A stretch of DNA of 64,000 nucleotides from Bacteroidota bacterium. GTDB lineage: Bacteria; Bacteroidota; Rhodothermia; Rhodothermales; UBA10348. Position 1 is the first letter of the stretch; every line of letters starts with the position of its first letter. A program made the position numbers and the translations under genes. Under the pieces are notes generated by a model. That model had not been told where the DNA came from. It made no database searches and saw nothing but the letters and a program-made list of their open reading frames with translations. Where the stretch lies: the NCBI GenBank assembly GCA_029262855.1, contig JAJCYP010000041.1, forward strand, positions 1-64,000, read 5' to 3'. Shown here piece after piece: positions 41,665 through 50,220 of this stretch.

Positions 41665-43020
41665 TCAATCAAGCAGGGCGGAGAGCCGCACCCAGGAAGT
41701 TTCACGCTTGCGATCCTCCGGCATCCAGGAGGCCCGAACATAGGGCACCCAGACCACTTCGCCCCCCTGCTCAACAACCGGATAATCGGACCGGACATGA
41801 CAGGGGACGCGGGCCTCGGTCAGCAGGTCCTTCACCTTCGCCGTGCCCTGCTTCAGGGCAACGCGGTCGCCGTCCTTCCATCTTCTGATGACACACGCAT
41901 CGGTGGCCGGGACCGTGACACACCACAACTCGGGCTCGTAGTAGTAGGACGCGGACTGCGATCGAAAGGTCAGCCGGCCATAGGAAAGACCCTCCTCACC
42001 CGGAAGAACCACGCGGGGGCCTGTCGGCAGCAAGGCCTCCGCGGCGCGGACCAACGCCAACCCCTCCCGCTCGCGCCAGACTGATCCGTTGGGAAACTCC
42101 AGGTGTCGGCCCGGCTGACTCTCCAGGAGCGCCCCCAGGGCGATTGCCGTTTGTTCGTCCCTGGGAGCCTCAAGCCCCGCATCCTCAAGGGCCTGCAGCA
42201 GCACCCTCTGTCGCCAGACCGGCTCCAGCTGAGCCAACTCATCCTCGAGGAGAAGAAAGCCGTCCCTCCGGAGAAATGTGGGTTCAAGTGGCTGCCGGGC
42301 GGATTCCAGGAGCTTGTCTGACATAGGGGCCAATTCAGTGTTCTCGTAGTCGCGCAACAGTCTAGCCGATCGAGCGATGGCACGCGAGGCTCCGGCGCCA
42401 AATATCTCGTGCAAAACAGGTAGCAGCCTGCCTCGAACGGCATTGCGGCGATAGGACAGGTCCTCGTTGCTCGGATCCTCCACCCAGCGCAGTCCATGGG
42501 TCCGGGCAAAGGCCTCGATCTCCGCACGGGTTCGCTCCAGAAGGGGGCGATACAGCTTCAGGTCCGGGCGCCCGGGCACGACCGAAATCACATCCATACC
42601 CCCCAGGCCCTGAGGGCCCGCGCCGCGAGCCAGATTGATCAGTACGGTCTCCGCCTGATCATCGGCGTGATGCGCCGTGACAATACCCGGTGCACCCGCC
42701 TCGTCGGCCATCGTCGCGAGGGCCGCATACCGCCCATCCCTTGCCTCAGCCTGGAGCGAAGTGCCCGGCGTCTTCGACAGATCCAGTCGCGCCGTCTCGA
42801 ACCGGCAACCCAGTTCGCGGGCCAGATCCCGAACCAGAGCCTCGTCATCATCGGCGGACTCACGCAGCCCGTGATGCACGTGTCCGAGGACGATGGACAA
42901 CCCCGCCCTGTGCAGGCAGTGGGCCAGGGCGACCGAGTCCATCCCACCCGAAACGGCAACCAGAAGCGGCTCGCCGGGCCCGGGAAGACGCGACGTGTCC
43001 AGCAGATCGGCCGCGGTCAC
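41665..43020 (-). CDS. tilS: tRNA(Ile)-lysidine synthase
   Basis: TilS converts C34 of tRNA-Ile(CAU) to lysidine with ATP and lysine, so that the tRNA reads AUA. I start it at GTG 43020, which overlaps the mutL stop (GTGA) and gives MTAADLLDTSRLPGPGEPL, then the PP-loop LLVAVSGGMDSVALAH (about residues 18-33), VLGHVHHGLRESADDDEAL and TAHHADDQAETVLINLARGA. The protein has 451 residues, with the C-terminal substrate-binding domains. Upstream in-frame codons lie within mutL. Translational coupling to mutL is expected. Confidence 0.93.
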   Translation of the reverse strand: MTAADLLDTSRLPGPGEPLLVAVSGGMDSVALAHCLHRAGLSIVLGHVHHGLRESADDDEALVRDLARELGCRFETARLDLSKTPGTSLQAEARDGRYAALATMADEAGAPGIVTAHHADDQAETVLINLARGAGPQGLGGMDVISVVPGRPDLKLYRPLLERTRAEIEAFARTHGLRWVEDPSNEDLSYRRNAVRGRLLPVLHEIFGAGASRAIARSARLLRDYENTELAPMSDKLLESARQPLEPTFLRRDGFLLLEDELAQLEPVWRQRVLLQALEDAGLEAPRDEQTAIALGALLESQPGRHLEFPNGSVWREREGLALVRAAEALLPTGPRVVLPGEEGLSYGRLTFRSQSASYYYEPELWCVTVPATDACVIRRWKDGDRVALKQGTAKVKDLLTEARVPCHVRSDYPVVEQGGEVVWVPYVRASWMPEDRKRETSWVRLSALLD

Positions 43021-44864
43021 TTCCGGTGTCCGAACCGGCGTGCGAACTCCTCGCCCGTGATCCGGATCAGGGTTGGCTGACCACTCGGGCTGGTATAGGG
43101 TTCCTGACACTGGAACAGCTGATCGATCAAACCCCGCATCTCCCGGGGGTCCAACCGGGATTCCCGGGGAACGGCACTGCGGCGTGCCAGGGCCCTCGCC
43201 AGCAACGCGCGGGGACGGAGTTGCAGACGCTGGGCGAACACCTTGTACTGGTCCAGCACCTCCGCCAGCACGCCTTTCTCATCGCCCGTCGAGATGTCCG
43301 CCGGCAGGCCGCGAACCATAATGCTGCGTCCGCTCATGGCCGCGACATCGAACCCGATGGCCCGGAGGTCGGGCAGCAGCCCTTCGAGCAGCGCGAAGTC
43401 GGCCGCATTGAACTCGATCACCGTGGGAAAGAGCAGTTGCTGCGAGAGTCCGAAGCCGTCGTCGAGTGCTTTTTGGGCGCGTTCGAAGATCACGCGCTCG
43501 TGCGCGGCGTGCTGATCCACAACCAGCAGGCCCGACCGGATGGGTGCGACGATGTAGCTGCCGAGCACCTGCCACACCATTTTGTCGGGCTCGGTCTCCG
43601 TCGGCACGACATCGCTGCCTGACATCTCCAGTCCGCCGGTATCCCGGACGGCGGGCGCGTAGAGATCGTGCTCCAGCGAGCCGGGCCTTGAGGGCGCGGT
43701 ATATCCGTGAGAGGCATCGCCGAAGGGATTTGGAGAGCCCTGGGACTCGTCGGTGCCGGACGGGAAACCTCCGTCGCCCTGACCTCCGGCCAGCAGGTCA
43801 ACGCCATCGCCATAGCGGAGGACACCGGCGCCCTCAGAAAGCGCGCGCCCCGCCACGGCCTTGAGCATGCTGTAGATCCCCCGCTCGTCGTCAAACTTCA
43901 CCTCGGCCTTGGTCGGGTGGACATTGACGTCCACGTGACGCGTATCCACCTCCAGATTCACGACGAAGAAGGGGAAGCTCCCCTCGGGGATGAGACCGCG
44001 ATAGGAACTGTAGATGGCGTGTTCCAGGTATCGACTTCTGATGGGCCTCCGATTCACCAGCAGGAACTGTTCACCACGGCTTTTCTTGCGAATCTCGGGC
44101 TGTGCCACCCAGCCCGTAATGGACAGGTAGCTCGTTCGCTCCTCGACCCAGAGCAGGCCGTCACGCTGGTGACCGAACAGATCTTCCACGCGTCCGGCGA
44201 GCCCGTCAGCGCCGCCCTCCGGCCGCGCCGGAAGATGCAACAACTCCTTGCCCTCGGCATGGAGGGAGAATGTGACATCAGGGTGGGCAAGTGCCAGGAA
44301 CTGCACCGTCTCCACCGAGTGGCTCAACTCGGTGGCGTCTGATTTCAGAAATGCCCGGCGTGCCGGCACATTGTAGAAGAGCTGCCGCACGGCCAGGGAA
44401 GTGCCGATGGGCTGGGCGCACGGCTCGACGGACTGCACCAGTCCTCCCTCGAGCCGCACCATGGTCCCTGCCTCGGCCGGAGCGCGCCGCGTTCTGAGTT
44501 CCACCCGCGCTACCGATCCAATCGACGCGAGGGCCTCTCCCCGAAAACCCAGCGTCTGAATGCGATCCAGGTCCTCGAACGAACGAATCTTGCTGGTCGC
44601 GTGGCGTCCGAAGCAGCGCTCCGCGTCCGCCGGTGACATGCCGCAGCCGTCATCCACGACCTGGATGAGCGAACGGCCGCTGTCGGCGAGGATGACCTGC
44701 ACCTGAGTGGCACCTGCGTCCAGGGCGTTCTCCACGAGTTCCTTGACCACAGAGGCCGGTCGACCGACGACTTCGCCGGCGGCAATCTTGTTGGCCAGCA
44801 CATCGGGCATTACCCGGATAATGCTGGTGGCCGCCTCGGAAATCTCCTCGGTCTCGTCGGTCAT
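43017..44864 (-). CDS. mutL: DNA mismatch repair protein MutL
   Basis: MutL links MutS recognition to strand incision. The start is taken at ATG 44864 (MTDETEEISE), which avoids overlapping the small upstream gene; the conserved fold starts soon after with VMPDVLANKIAAGEVVGRPA. The N-terminal GHKL ATPase motifs are intact: KELVENALDAGATQV, VVDDGCGMSPAD and LGFRGEALASIGSV. The C-terminal domain carries the endonuclease motif VVDQHAAHERVIFE, so this MutL should nick DNA itself and need no MutH, as in most bacteria without Dam methylation. The length is 615 residues. It sits between a small membrane protein gene and tilS in a reverse-strand operon. Confidence 0.95.
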   Translation of the reverse strand: MTDETEEISEAATSIIRVMPDVLANKIAAGEVVGRPASVVKELVENALDAGATQVQVILADSGRSLIQVVDDGCGMSPADAERCFGRHATSKIRSFEDLDRIQTLGFRGEALASIGSVARVELRTRRAPAEAGTMVRLEGGLVQSVEPCAQPIGTSLAVRQLFYNVPARRAFLKSDATELSHSVETVQFLALAHPDVTFSLHAEGKELLHLPARPEGGADGLAGRVEDLFGHQRDGLLWVEERTSYLSITGWVAQPEIRKKSRGEQFLLVNRRPIRSRYLEHAIYSSYRGLIPEGSFPFFVVNLEVDTRHVDVNVHPTKAEVKFDDERGIYSMLKAVAGRALSEGAGVLRYGDGVDLLAGGQGDGGFPSGTDESQGSPNPFGDASHGYTAPSRPGSLEHDLYAPAVRDTGGLEMSGSDVVPTETEPDKMVWQVLGSYIVAPIRSGLLVVDQHAAHERVIFERAQKALDDGFGLSQQLLFPTVIEFNAADFALLEGLLPDLRAIGFDVAAMSGRSIMVRGLPADISTGDEKGVLAEVLDQYKVFAQRLQLRPRALLARALARRSAVPRESRLDPREMRGLIDQLFQCQEPYTSPSGQPTLIRITGEEFARRFGHRK

Positions 44865-44884
44865 GCAGGATTGATCGATTCCGT

Positions 44885-45088
44885 TCAGCTCGTACTCGTC
44901 AAGTAAATCCACGCAGCCAACATCAAGAGCGCCATGAAGAAAACAGATTTGGCTGGAGAGCGGCGCCGCACCTTGGACTTGATGCGAATCCGTCGCTTCA
45001 GTTTCTCTTCCTTCTCCGGGTCATAGAACCGCGGCTCGTACGAAAATCGGCGATACGTCGCCTTCTTGCTGGGTATGAAAAGGCCCAT
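44885..45088 (-). CDS. Conserved small tail-anchored membrane protein upstream of mutL
   Basis: This 67-residue protein starts MGLFIPSKKATYRRFSYEPR, continues with a strongly basic and acidic mixed segment (YDPEKEEKLKRRIRIKSKVR), and ends in one hydrophobic span, SVFFMALLMLAAWIYLTS, close to the C-terminus. I recall similar short proteins in Bacteroidota, some carrying doubtful legacy names such as riboflavin synthase subunit, but no function is known. It lies between cdsA (88 bases upstream) and mutL (20 bases downstream). A coding sequence is well supported by this structured composition and by position. Confidence 0.8.
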   Translation of the reverse strand: MGLFIPSKKATYRRFSYEPRFYDPEKEEKLKRRIRIKSKVRRRSPAKSVFFMALLMLAAWIYLTSTS

Positions 45089-45176
45089 TTCTCTCCCTTC
45101 GGTCTGAACGGCTTGAAGGTAAGATGACCGAGATCGTTCCGGGTTTCCCCGCCGATGTGGGTAATTCGGGCGTAAC

Positions 45177-45968
45177 TCAGGCCAGACCGAACAGGTAGGC
45201 GGCCGCCAGCGGCGCTACAAAAGCCAGCGCATCGAAACGATCCAGGACCCCGCCGTGCCCGGGGAGAATGGACGCGGAGTCCTTGGTTCCGGCGGCACGC
45301 TTCAGCGCGCTCTCGAAGAGGTCCCCCACTGGGCCTGCCGTCCCGGCGAGGCCGCCCAGGACAAGCCAGTGCTGCATGGCCAGCCCACCACTCCAGAAGA
45401 GCGCCAATAGGAGGCCGACGGCCAGCGCCCCGATTCCGCCACCGATGGCTCCCTCCCACGTCTTCCTGGGCGATAGACTTGGGGCCAATTTGTGCTTGCC
45501 GAGGATCCTGCCGGCGTAGTAGGCGGCCGTGTCGCAGGTCCAGATCAATACTACCACGCCCATGGTGACCACAAAGGGATCCCAGGACACGGCACGATAC
45601 GGCACACGGATCATGACGAGAGCGGCCAGGAACGCTGCCGGGTACACCAGGCCGAGCACGGATCCACCGAGTGTCATCAGGGGCTGGCCACCGGGAGCCC
45701 GAATGAGGAACCACGCCAGGGACCCAATCCCCAGTGGCGCGATCAACCAGAGTGCGGGCCACCACATCGGAGCCACCACCATGCACAGCGCTGCGAGGAA
45801 CCCGAGCAGATTGCCGGGCAGCGCAGTGTCCCCCTCAAACAATTCGAAGGCCTCCTTCTGTCCCGCCAGGGCTATAACGCCGATAAACGCCACGAAGGGC
45901 CATCCGCCGAGCCACGTCAGGCCGACGAACAGCGGCACCCCGACCAGTGCGGTGAGAACGCGTTTCAC
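45177..45968 (-). CDS. cdsA: Phosphatidate cytidylyltransferase
   Basis: CdsA makes CDP-diacylglycerol from phosphatidate and CTP, the branch point of phospholipid synthesis. The 263-residue protein has about eight helices and ends with the family signature GDLFESALKRAAGTKDSASI followed by LPGHGGVLDRFDALAF (about residues 213-250), including the acidic metal-binding residues. SPRKTWEGAIGGG is the other conserved loop. The start codon overlaps the DUF2007 gene stop by 4 bases (ATGA). Confidence 0.94.
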   Translation of the reverse strand: MKRVLTALVGVPLFVGLTWLGGWPFVAFIGVIALAGQKEAFELFEGDTALPGNLLGFLAALCMVVAPMWWPALWLIAPLGIGSLAWFLIRAPGGQPLMTLGGSVLGLVYPAAFLAALVMIRVPYRAVSWDPFVVTMGVVVLIWTCDTAAYYAGRILGKHKLAPSLSPRKTWEGAIGGGIGALAVGLLLALFWSGGLAMQHWLVLGGLAGTAGPVGDLFESALKRAAGTKDSASILPGHGGVLDRFDALAFVAPLAAAYLFGLA

Positions 45969-46321
45969 GCCTCGTCGGGAGGTCCCAGATTGATATGCTC
46001 GGCCCCGCTGTCGGCCTGATTGCCGGCTGGGGCTCCGGGAGGATTCTCCGGGTTTGCCTTGAGGGCCACCTCCGCCAGCTCATCGTCGGTGAGGGGTTCG
46101 CTGTTCAGAATGTGGCGCGCCGCCTCAAGCTCCGTCTTCGGAACCATCACGTGAACGTTGGACAGCTCGCCGTGGGTCAAATTGAACGCATGGTCCCGCT
46201 GCGTCAGGACCACGGCGGGAATGCCGGAATCATCCAGCCGGTCCCGAACCAAATCGGCTTCGTAGTCGGTCCCGGAGCTGTAGACGGCCTCCCAGCCCTC
46301 AAAGGTCTTTGGCTTGTTCAT
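45965..46321 (-). CDS. DUF2007-domain protein
   Basis: This small soluble protein (118 residues from ATG 46321) has the DUF2007 fold in its first 75 residues: WEAVYSSGTDYEADLVRDRL, DDSGIPAVVLTQRD and VHVMVPKTELEAARHIL. The domain is described as a putative signal-transducing fold, without an established partner. The tail is disordered and Pro/Asn-rich. It overlaps the CPBP protease gene by 23 bases upstream and cdsA by 4 bases downstream, an order common in Bacteroidota that suggests a shared envelope-related role. Confidence 0.82.
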   Translation of the reverse strand: MNKPKTFEGWEAVYSSGTDYEADLVRDRLDDSGIPAVVLTQRDHAFNLTHGELSNVHVMVPKTELEAARHILNSEPLTDDELAEVALKANPENPPGAPAGNQADSGAEHINLGPPDEA

Positions 46322-47270
46322 TGGTTGCCTCCCCACCCGGTACGGGTGCCTGTTTGTGCATAGTCCTGACTACCATCGCAAACGCTGCAGCGGAGATCAT
46401 GATCACCAGGGGGGGAATCTCCATCGCCTCAATGTCCTGGAGCGAAAGGGTCTCGCTTCCGGCAATGTAGGCACCGAGCGCCACTGCAAATCCGTTGTTG
46501 AGCAGATGAACCAGAATTCCTGGGACCAGGCTTCCGGAGACCCAGACCACATAGGCCATATACACGCCGAGCATGGACAGTGGCACGGCCTGGGTGAGGC
46601 GCATGTGATAGAGCCCGAAGACGATCCCCGTGAATAGAACCGCCGGCAGCCAGGTGCTGAATAGACGCTCCGACTGGCGCTGGATATACCCTCGGAAGAA
46701 AAGCTCTTCGCACAGGGCCGGCGTCACGGCCATCGTGAACAGCGTGAAGAAAAAACCCAAATCCGTGGCGAGAACCTGCTCCAGCAGGTCCATCTGGACC
46801 TGTTCGAAATTCCGAATAGACTCGGGCCACGGGAGACCCTCCATTAAGGTGCCCACCCATTGAACCAAAGGAAACAGAGCCACCAGTCCCACGAGTGAGA
46901 GGACGGCCAGGCGTAGCGACGTCCCGCGGACGCGCAGCATTTGGGCCGGCCTCGACGTATGGAGTCTTGCCAGCAGCCAGCCGAATCCCAGCAGACCCAG
47001 AAACTGACCAATTGTGTTGGCAATCAGAAACTCGCTCGCGTAGGTCTCGACCAGCGTTCCCGGGTCCATCCCGACCAAACTCTGGAAGCCTTCGCCCGCT
47101 GCGATCATGAGCAGCAGGACGACCATCGACACGCCCTGGAAGGCAATGAACCCCAGGATCAGGCCTGCAAGAATCGTAAGGCCGGGACGAAACTGATTCC
47201 GCTCCAGCCATCCGTCGAGCGGATAGCTGGAGGCCTGAGGCGCGGTCTCGGCAGATTCGGGGTCTTCCAT
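46299..47270 (-). CDS. CPBP-family intramembrane metalloprotease (CAAX/Abi type)
   Basis: This 323-residue membrane protein, taken from ATG 47270 (MEDPESAETAPQASS), has about eight helices and the three Abi motifs: CEELFFRGYIQRQSE (EExxxR), FTGIVFGLYHMRLTQ (FxxxH) and LVHLLNNGFAVALG (HxxxN), so the active-site glutamates and histidines are intact. Family members cleave membrane-spanning or processed peptides; Bacteroidota substrates are mostly unknown. It is the first gene of the reverse-strand run CPBP - DUF2007 - cdsA - small membrane protein - mutL - tilS. Confidence 0.88.
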   Translation of the reverse strand: MEDPESAETAPQASSYPLDGWLERNQFRPGLTILAGLILGFIAFQGVSMVVLLLMIAAGEGFQSLVGMDPGTLVETYASEFLIANTIGQFLGLLGFGWLLARLHTSRPAQMLRVRGTSLRLAVLSLVGLVALFPLVQWVGTLMEGLPWPESIRNFEQVQMDLLEQVLATDLGFFFTLFTMAVTPALCEELFFRGYIQRQSERLFSTWLPAVLFTGIVFGLYHMRLTQAVPLSMLGVYMAYVVWVSGSLVPGILVHLLNNGFAVALGAYIAGSETLSLQDIEAMEIPPLVIMISAAAFAMVVRTMHKQAPVPGGEATNEQAKDL

Positions 47271-47301
47271 GGAGTCTCTAATCGTGGCGGCCAACATTAC
47301 G

Positions 47302-47335
47302 GATACGCCCGGAAGGTGGTCCCTCCGGGCGTATC
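47302..47335. terminator. Perfect hairpin between the sigma-like gene and the CPBP gene
   Basis: GATACGCCCGGA (47302-47313) and TCCGGGCGTATC (47324-47335) form a 12-bp stem with a 10-nt loop. It lies downstream of the reverse-strand sigma-like gene. Neither strand has a strong T tract, so termination efficiency is uncertain. Confidence 0.6.
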
Positions 47336-47373
47336 AGATTTCATCCGGTCCGTTCGGTCGGATCAATCGGCCA

Positions 47374-48186
47374 CTAAGCCACTCCGTTTCGCATGGGAGG
47401 CGCCGACATCTGGCGGCGGAGCCTGTTGACGATGGTTCTCAGCCGGGTGTACACGTACTTCTGGTTGTCGAACTTCATCACCTTGGCAATCTGGTTCGCC
47501 CGCATGCCCTGCTCATAGCGAAGCTGGATCAGCAGCTGATCCTCGGCATCCAGACTTCCTATGGCCCGCTGGAGATCGGCGAGGTTTTCCTCGTCGACGC
47601 CGTCGCCCTGATGGTCCAGGAGGGTCGACTTGTCAACCGGCTGGATCCCGGCCTCAGCCAGGTCCTCGAACGATACCGTTGGGCGATTGGCCCGGAGTGC
47701 GGCCAGCAGGTGCCAGCGCTTGTTGACGGACAGCAGGTCATTGATCTGCTGAATATCGTGGGTCACATCGGAGACCGTGCAGGGAATCCGGTAGTTCGAC
47801 TTGATCAATTCCGCGATGTCCTCGTGCGGAAGTTGATCCTGGTAGTAGTACTTGAATACGTGCTTCTGACGCTCGTTGAGCTTGGAGATCACGGACTGCG
47901 GGGCCGAAACCACGCGCTGCTTCCGAAATCGGTCGCGACACGCATTGGCAACAACCACGCTGAGCCACGGAGTCAACTCACTGTTGATGCGAAAATTGCG
48001 GAGGGCCTGGAAATCATTGTTGCGAAGTCGTTCGCAGATGGCGGTGTAGGTCTCCATGATATCGTCGGGATCCTTCAGGAATCGGCGAATCATGCGGAGA
48101 AGGACCGGAGTGTAGCGATCCAGGAGTTCCTGGTAGCCGCGTTCCGGGTTAGTCTCAAAGAGCTGAATGAGGGCTTTGTCGTCCAT
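47374..48186 (-). CDS. Sigma-70-like (ECF-type) factor with two HTH/region 4-like segments
   Basis: From ATG 48186 the protein has 270 residues, longer than a typical ECF sigma (about 170-200). Region 2 spans about residues 18-92: YQELLDRYTPVLLRMIRRFL, DPDDIMETYTAICERL and ELTPWLSVVVANACRDRFRK, the promoter-melting and -10 segments. A first region 4-like HTH follows at 102-150 (LNERQKHVFKYYYQDQLPHE, DIAELI). After a linker, a second one occupies about 205-260 (LQRAIGSLDAEDQLLIQLRY, MRANQIAKVMKF, YTRLRTIVNRLRRQ). No anti-sigma gene is adjacent. Genes it controls cannot be told. The second HTH might be the real region 4 and the first a degenerate copy. Confidence 0.78.
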   Translation of the reverse strand: MDDKALIQLFETNPERGYQELLDRYTPVLLRMIRRFLKDPDDIMETYTAICERLRNNDFQALRNFRINSELTPWLSVVVANACRDRFRKQRVVSAPQSVISKLNERQKHVFKYYYQDQLPHEDIAELIKSNYRIPCTVSDVTHDIQQINDLLSVNKRWHLLAALRANRPTVSFEDLAEAGIQPVDKSTLLDHQGDGVDEENLADLQRAIGSLDAEDQLLIQLRYEQGMRANQIAKVMKFDNQKYVYTRLRTIVNRLRRQMSAPPMRNGVA

Positions 48187-48292
48187 AGGGAGGCTCAAGC
48201 CCCGCTTGCGCAGACACCAGGTGCCCGAGTACATCGGCAATGTTGTAGCGCAGGTGCGGGAACGGTTTCGGATGATGCTCACAAACCATCCC

Positions 48293-48324
48293 TTGACCAT
48301 CCTCAGTTCGAAGCGCTACCTTGT
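48293..48324 (+). promoter_or_regulatory. Bacteroidota-type promoter of tRNA-Arg
   Basis: TTG (48293-48295, in TTGACC) and TACCTTGT (48317-48324, near TAnnTTTG) are 21 bases apart. The tRNA begins 7 nt after the box, which is the same geometry as the tRNA-Met promoter. Confidence 0.65.
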
Positions 48325-48330
48325 GGGTCT

Positions 48331-48407
48331 GCGCTTGTAGCTCAGTTGGATAGAGCGTTGGATTCCGGTTCCAGAGGCCGGGGGTTCGAATCCTCCCAAG
48401 CGCACCA
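48331..48407 (+). tRNA. tRNA-Arg (anticodon CCG), CCA encoded
   Basis: A complete 77-nt cloverleaf: acceptor GCGCTTG/CAAGCGC, D arm GCTC/GAGC with AGTTGGATA loop, anticodon stem TTGGA/TCCAG around TTCCGGT (anticodon CCG at 48365-48367, reading CGG), T arm GGGGG-TTCGAAT-CCTCC, discriminator A and encoded CCA. Reading CGG suits the high GC of the genome. Confidence 0.95.
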
Positions 48408-48410
48408 CTG

Positions 48411-48450
48411 AATCCCCGTCCGCCGGAAGGTGGGCGGGGATTTGTTGTTT
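48411..48450 (+). terminator. Terminator of tRNA-Arg
   Basis: AATCCCCGTCCGCC (48411-48424) pairs with GGTGGGCGGGGATT (48429-48442), with two G-T pairs and a tight loop, and is followed by TGTTGTTTG. Confidence 0.85.
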
Positions 48451-48794
48451 GTGCCCGGTGGATCTGAGCCCGCGGTCGCAGGTCGGGAATCCGCTGAGGA
48501 TGTCAAGGAACTGAGTCATTCCCTGACGAAGTTGGTGCCAACGGGCAGCCCCCAATGCCGGCGGACCGCAACCTGTGCTACGATGTCCGGAATGTGTCCA
48601 TGGCCTGACGCCGTGGTTGCCAGCGCCGATTTCTACCGGGACACCGTCTCGTTTTGAGTCCCGAAACGGGATTTCGGCTCAATTTGAAGCGTTCCGCTCG
48701 ACCTTCCCGAAGTCTCAACCGGGTACAGGTGGACCCCGGCCGCACGCCGATATATCAGTTTGAGTCCTTGCCCGGTCTGTCCGGCGAAGGAGAA
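48451..48794. other. Intergenic region without a recognisable gene
   Basis: About 340 bases between the tRNA-Arg terminator and the convergent DAACS symporter stop. Short frames exist but show no conserved motif or biased composition. A small hairpin GAGTCCCGAAACGGGA lies near 48656-48671. I see no RNA gene here. Confidence 0.5.
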
Positions 48795-50084
48795 TCAGGC
48801 AGCGATCTGATTCTCGCTGGCGGCTACGACGCTGGCGACGGTAAGGTCACCCGTGACGTTGGTGACCGTGCGGCACATATCCAGAATGCGGTCGACGCCA
48901 AGAATCAGGGCAATGCCCGCGCTTGGAACACCCACGGACTCCAGAATGATGACGAGCATCACGATTCCGGCACTCGGCACAGCGGCCGTTCCGATGGAGG
49001 CCAGCACTGCCGTGAAGACAATCGTCATCTGCGCGGCCAGATCCAGACCCATCCCAAGCGTCTGGGCGATGAACACGGCCGCCACGGCCTGATAGAGACC
49101 CGTGCCATCCATATTGATGGTGGCTCCAAGCGGCAGGACAAAGGATGAGATCTCTTCGGAAATGCCGAGTTCTTTCTCGGCCGTTTCCATGGTCACTGGA
49201 AGCGTTGCCCCGCTGGACGAGGTCGAGAACGCGACCAACTGGACCGGCATGATCTTGCGCGCGAAATCCTTCAGGTTGAGCGGCGTCAGGAATTTCAGCA
49301 TGGCCGTGTAGGTCAGCCCCATGTGAATCGCCAGACCGAGAAGGACAGCAATACAGTAGTAGCCCAGGGCGGCCAGCAACTCCGCAATCTGCGCCAGGCT
49401 GTTGCCCGCAATCGAGGTAATCGTATCGGCCATCAGCGCAAAGACGCCGATGGGTGCCATGATCATGATCACCTCCACGAGCTTGATCACAAGGTCATTG
49501 GCCGCCTCGAAGACATCGTAGAGGATCTTCGCCTGCGCCGCAGGAATCATCAGCATGCCGATTCCCAGGAAAATGGCCACGAAAACCACCTGCAGCATGT
49601 TTCTGTTGTTGCCCGCGGCACTCAGGAAGTTCTCCGGCACAATGTCGACAATTGCCTGGAGCGGGCCCCGCTCTTCGGCCGTCGCCAGGGCCGCCCCGGC
49701 CTGACTCTCTGCCTCCTCGGCATACGTGGCTTCGAGTTGCTCGCGCATCTCGGGCGGAACGGTATCGCCGGGACGCATGATGTTGACGACCGCCAGGCCG
49801 ATAATCAGCGCAATCACGGTCGTCGCCATGTAGATGGCGATGGTCTTCCCACCGATCCGGGACAGTTTCTTCAGGTCCGAAAGGGAGGCTACTCCGGTGA
49901 CCAGCGAAACAATGATCAGCGGGACCGCAATCAGCTTCAGCAGATTGATAAAAATGATCCCGAACGGGGAAATCCAATCGCTGGTAAACTTGCTCCAGCC
50001 CGAGGCCGCCGCGGTAATTCCGAAGACGACACCCAGAACGAGGCCGATGATGATCTGCCAGTGGAGTTTTCGATACCAGGCCAT
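48795..50084 (-). CDS. Dicarboxylate/amino acid:cation symporter (DAACS family)
   Basis: This 429-residue transporter begins MAWYRKLHWQIIIGLVLGV and carries the family hallmarks: the HP1 loop AFSTSSSGATLPVTMETAEK, TM7 motif LGATINMDGTGLYQAV (NMDGT for sodium and substrate), the HP2 region IGTAAVPSAGIVMLVIIL, and TM8 LGVDRILDMCRTVTNVTGDL with the substrate-contacting Asp, Arg, Thr and Asn. It belongs to the GltP/DctA group and should import glutamate/aspartate or C4-dicarboxylates with sodium or protons. A large periplasmic loop (about residues 110-165) is Ala/Glu-rich. It is a stand-alone gene. Confidence 0.94.
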   Translation of the reverse strand: MAWYRKLHWQIIIGLVLGVVFGITAAASGWSKFTSDWISPFGIIFINLLKLIAVPLIIVSLVTGVASLSDLKKLSRIGGKTIAIYMATTVIALIIGLAVVNIMRPGDTVPPEMREQLEATYAEEAESQAGAALATAEERGPLQAIVDIVPENFLSAAGNNRNMLQVVFVAIFLGIGMLMIPAAQAKILYDVFEAANDLVIKLVEVIMIMAPIGVFALMADTITSIAGNSLAQIAELLAALGYYCIAVLLGLAIHMGLTYTAMLKFLTPLNLKDFARKIMPVQLVAFSTSSSGATLPVTMETAEKELGISEEISSFVLPLGATINMDGTGLYQAVAAVFIAQTLGMGLDLAAQMTIVFTAVLASIGTAAVPSAGIVMLVIILESVGVPSAGIALILGVDRILDMCRTVTNVTGDLTVASVVAASENQIAA

Positions 50085-50220
50085 GGAGTTGCGCGCTTAT
50101 GGGGTGACGGAGCCACTCCTGAATGGGTCGTGGCAAATGGGTCGTGGCAAGTCCGCCAAGAAACCATCCGTCACGCCTACAATGCAAGGCCATGCGGCCG
50201 AAGGCGGCGCGCAGCTCCCG

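Noticed and set aside
48316-48555. Reverse-strand frame across tRNA-Arg
   Set aside because: It translates the tRNA gene itself (GGFEPPASGTG-like peptide), a well-known artefact of tRNA-Arg loci.
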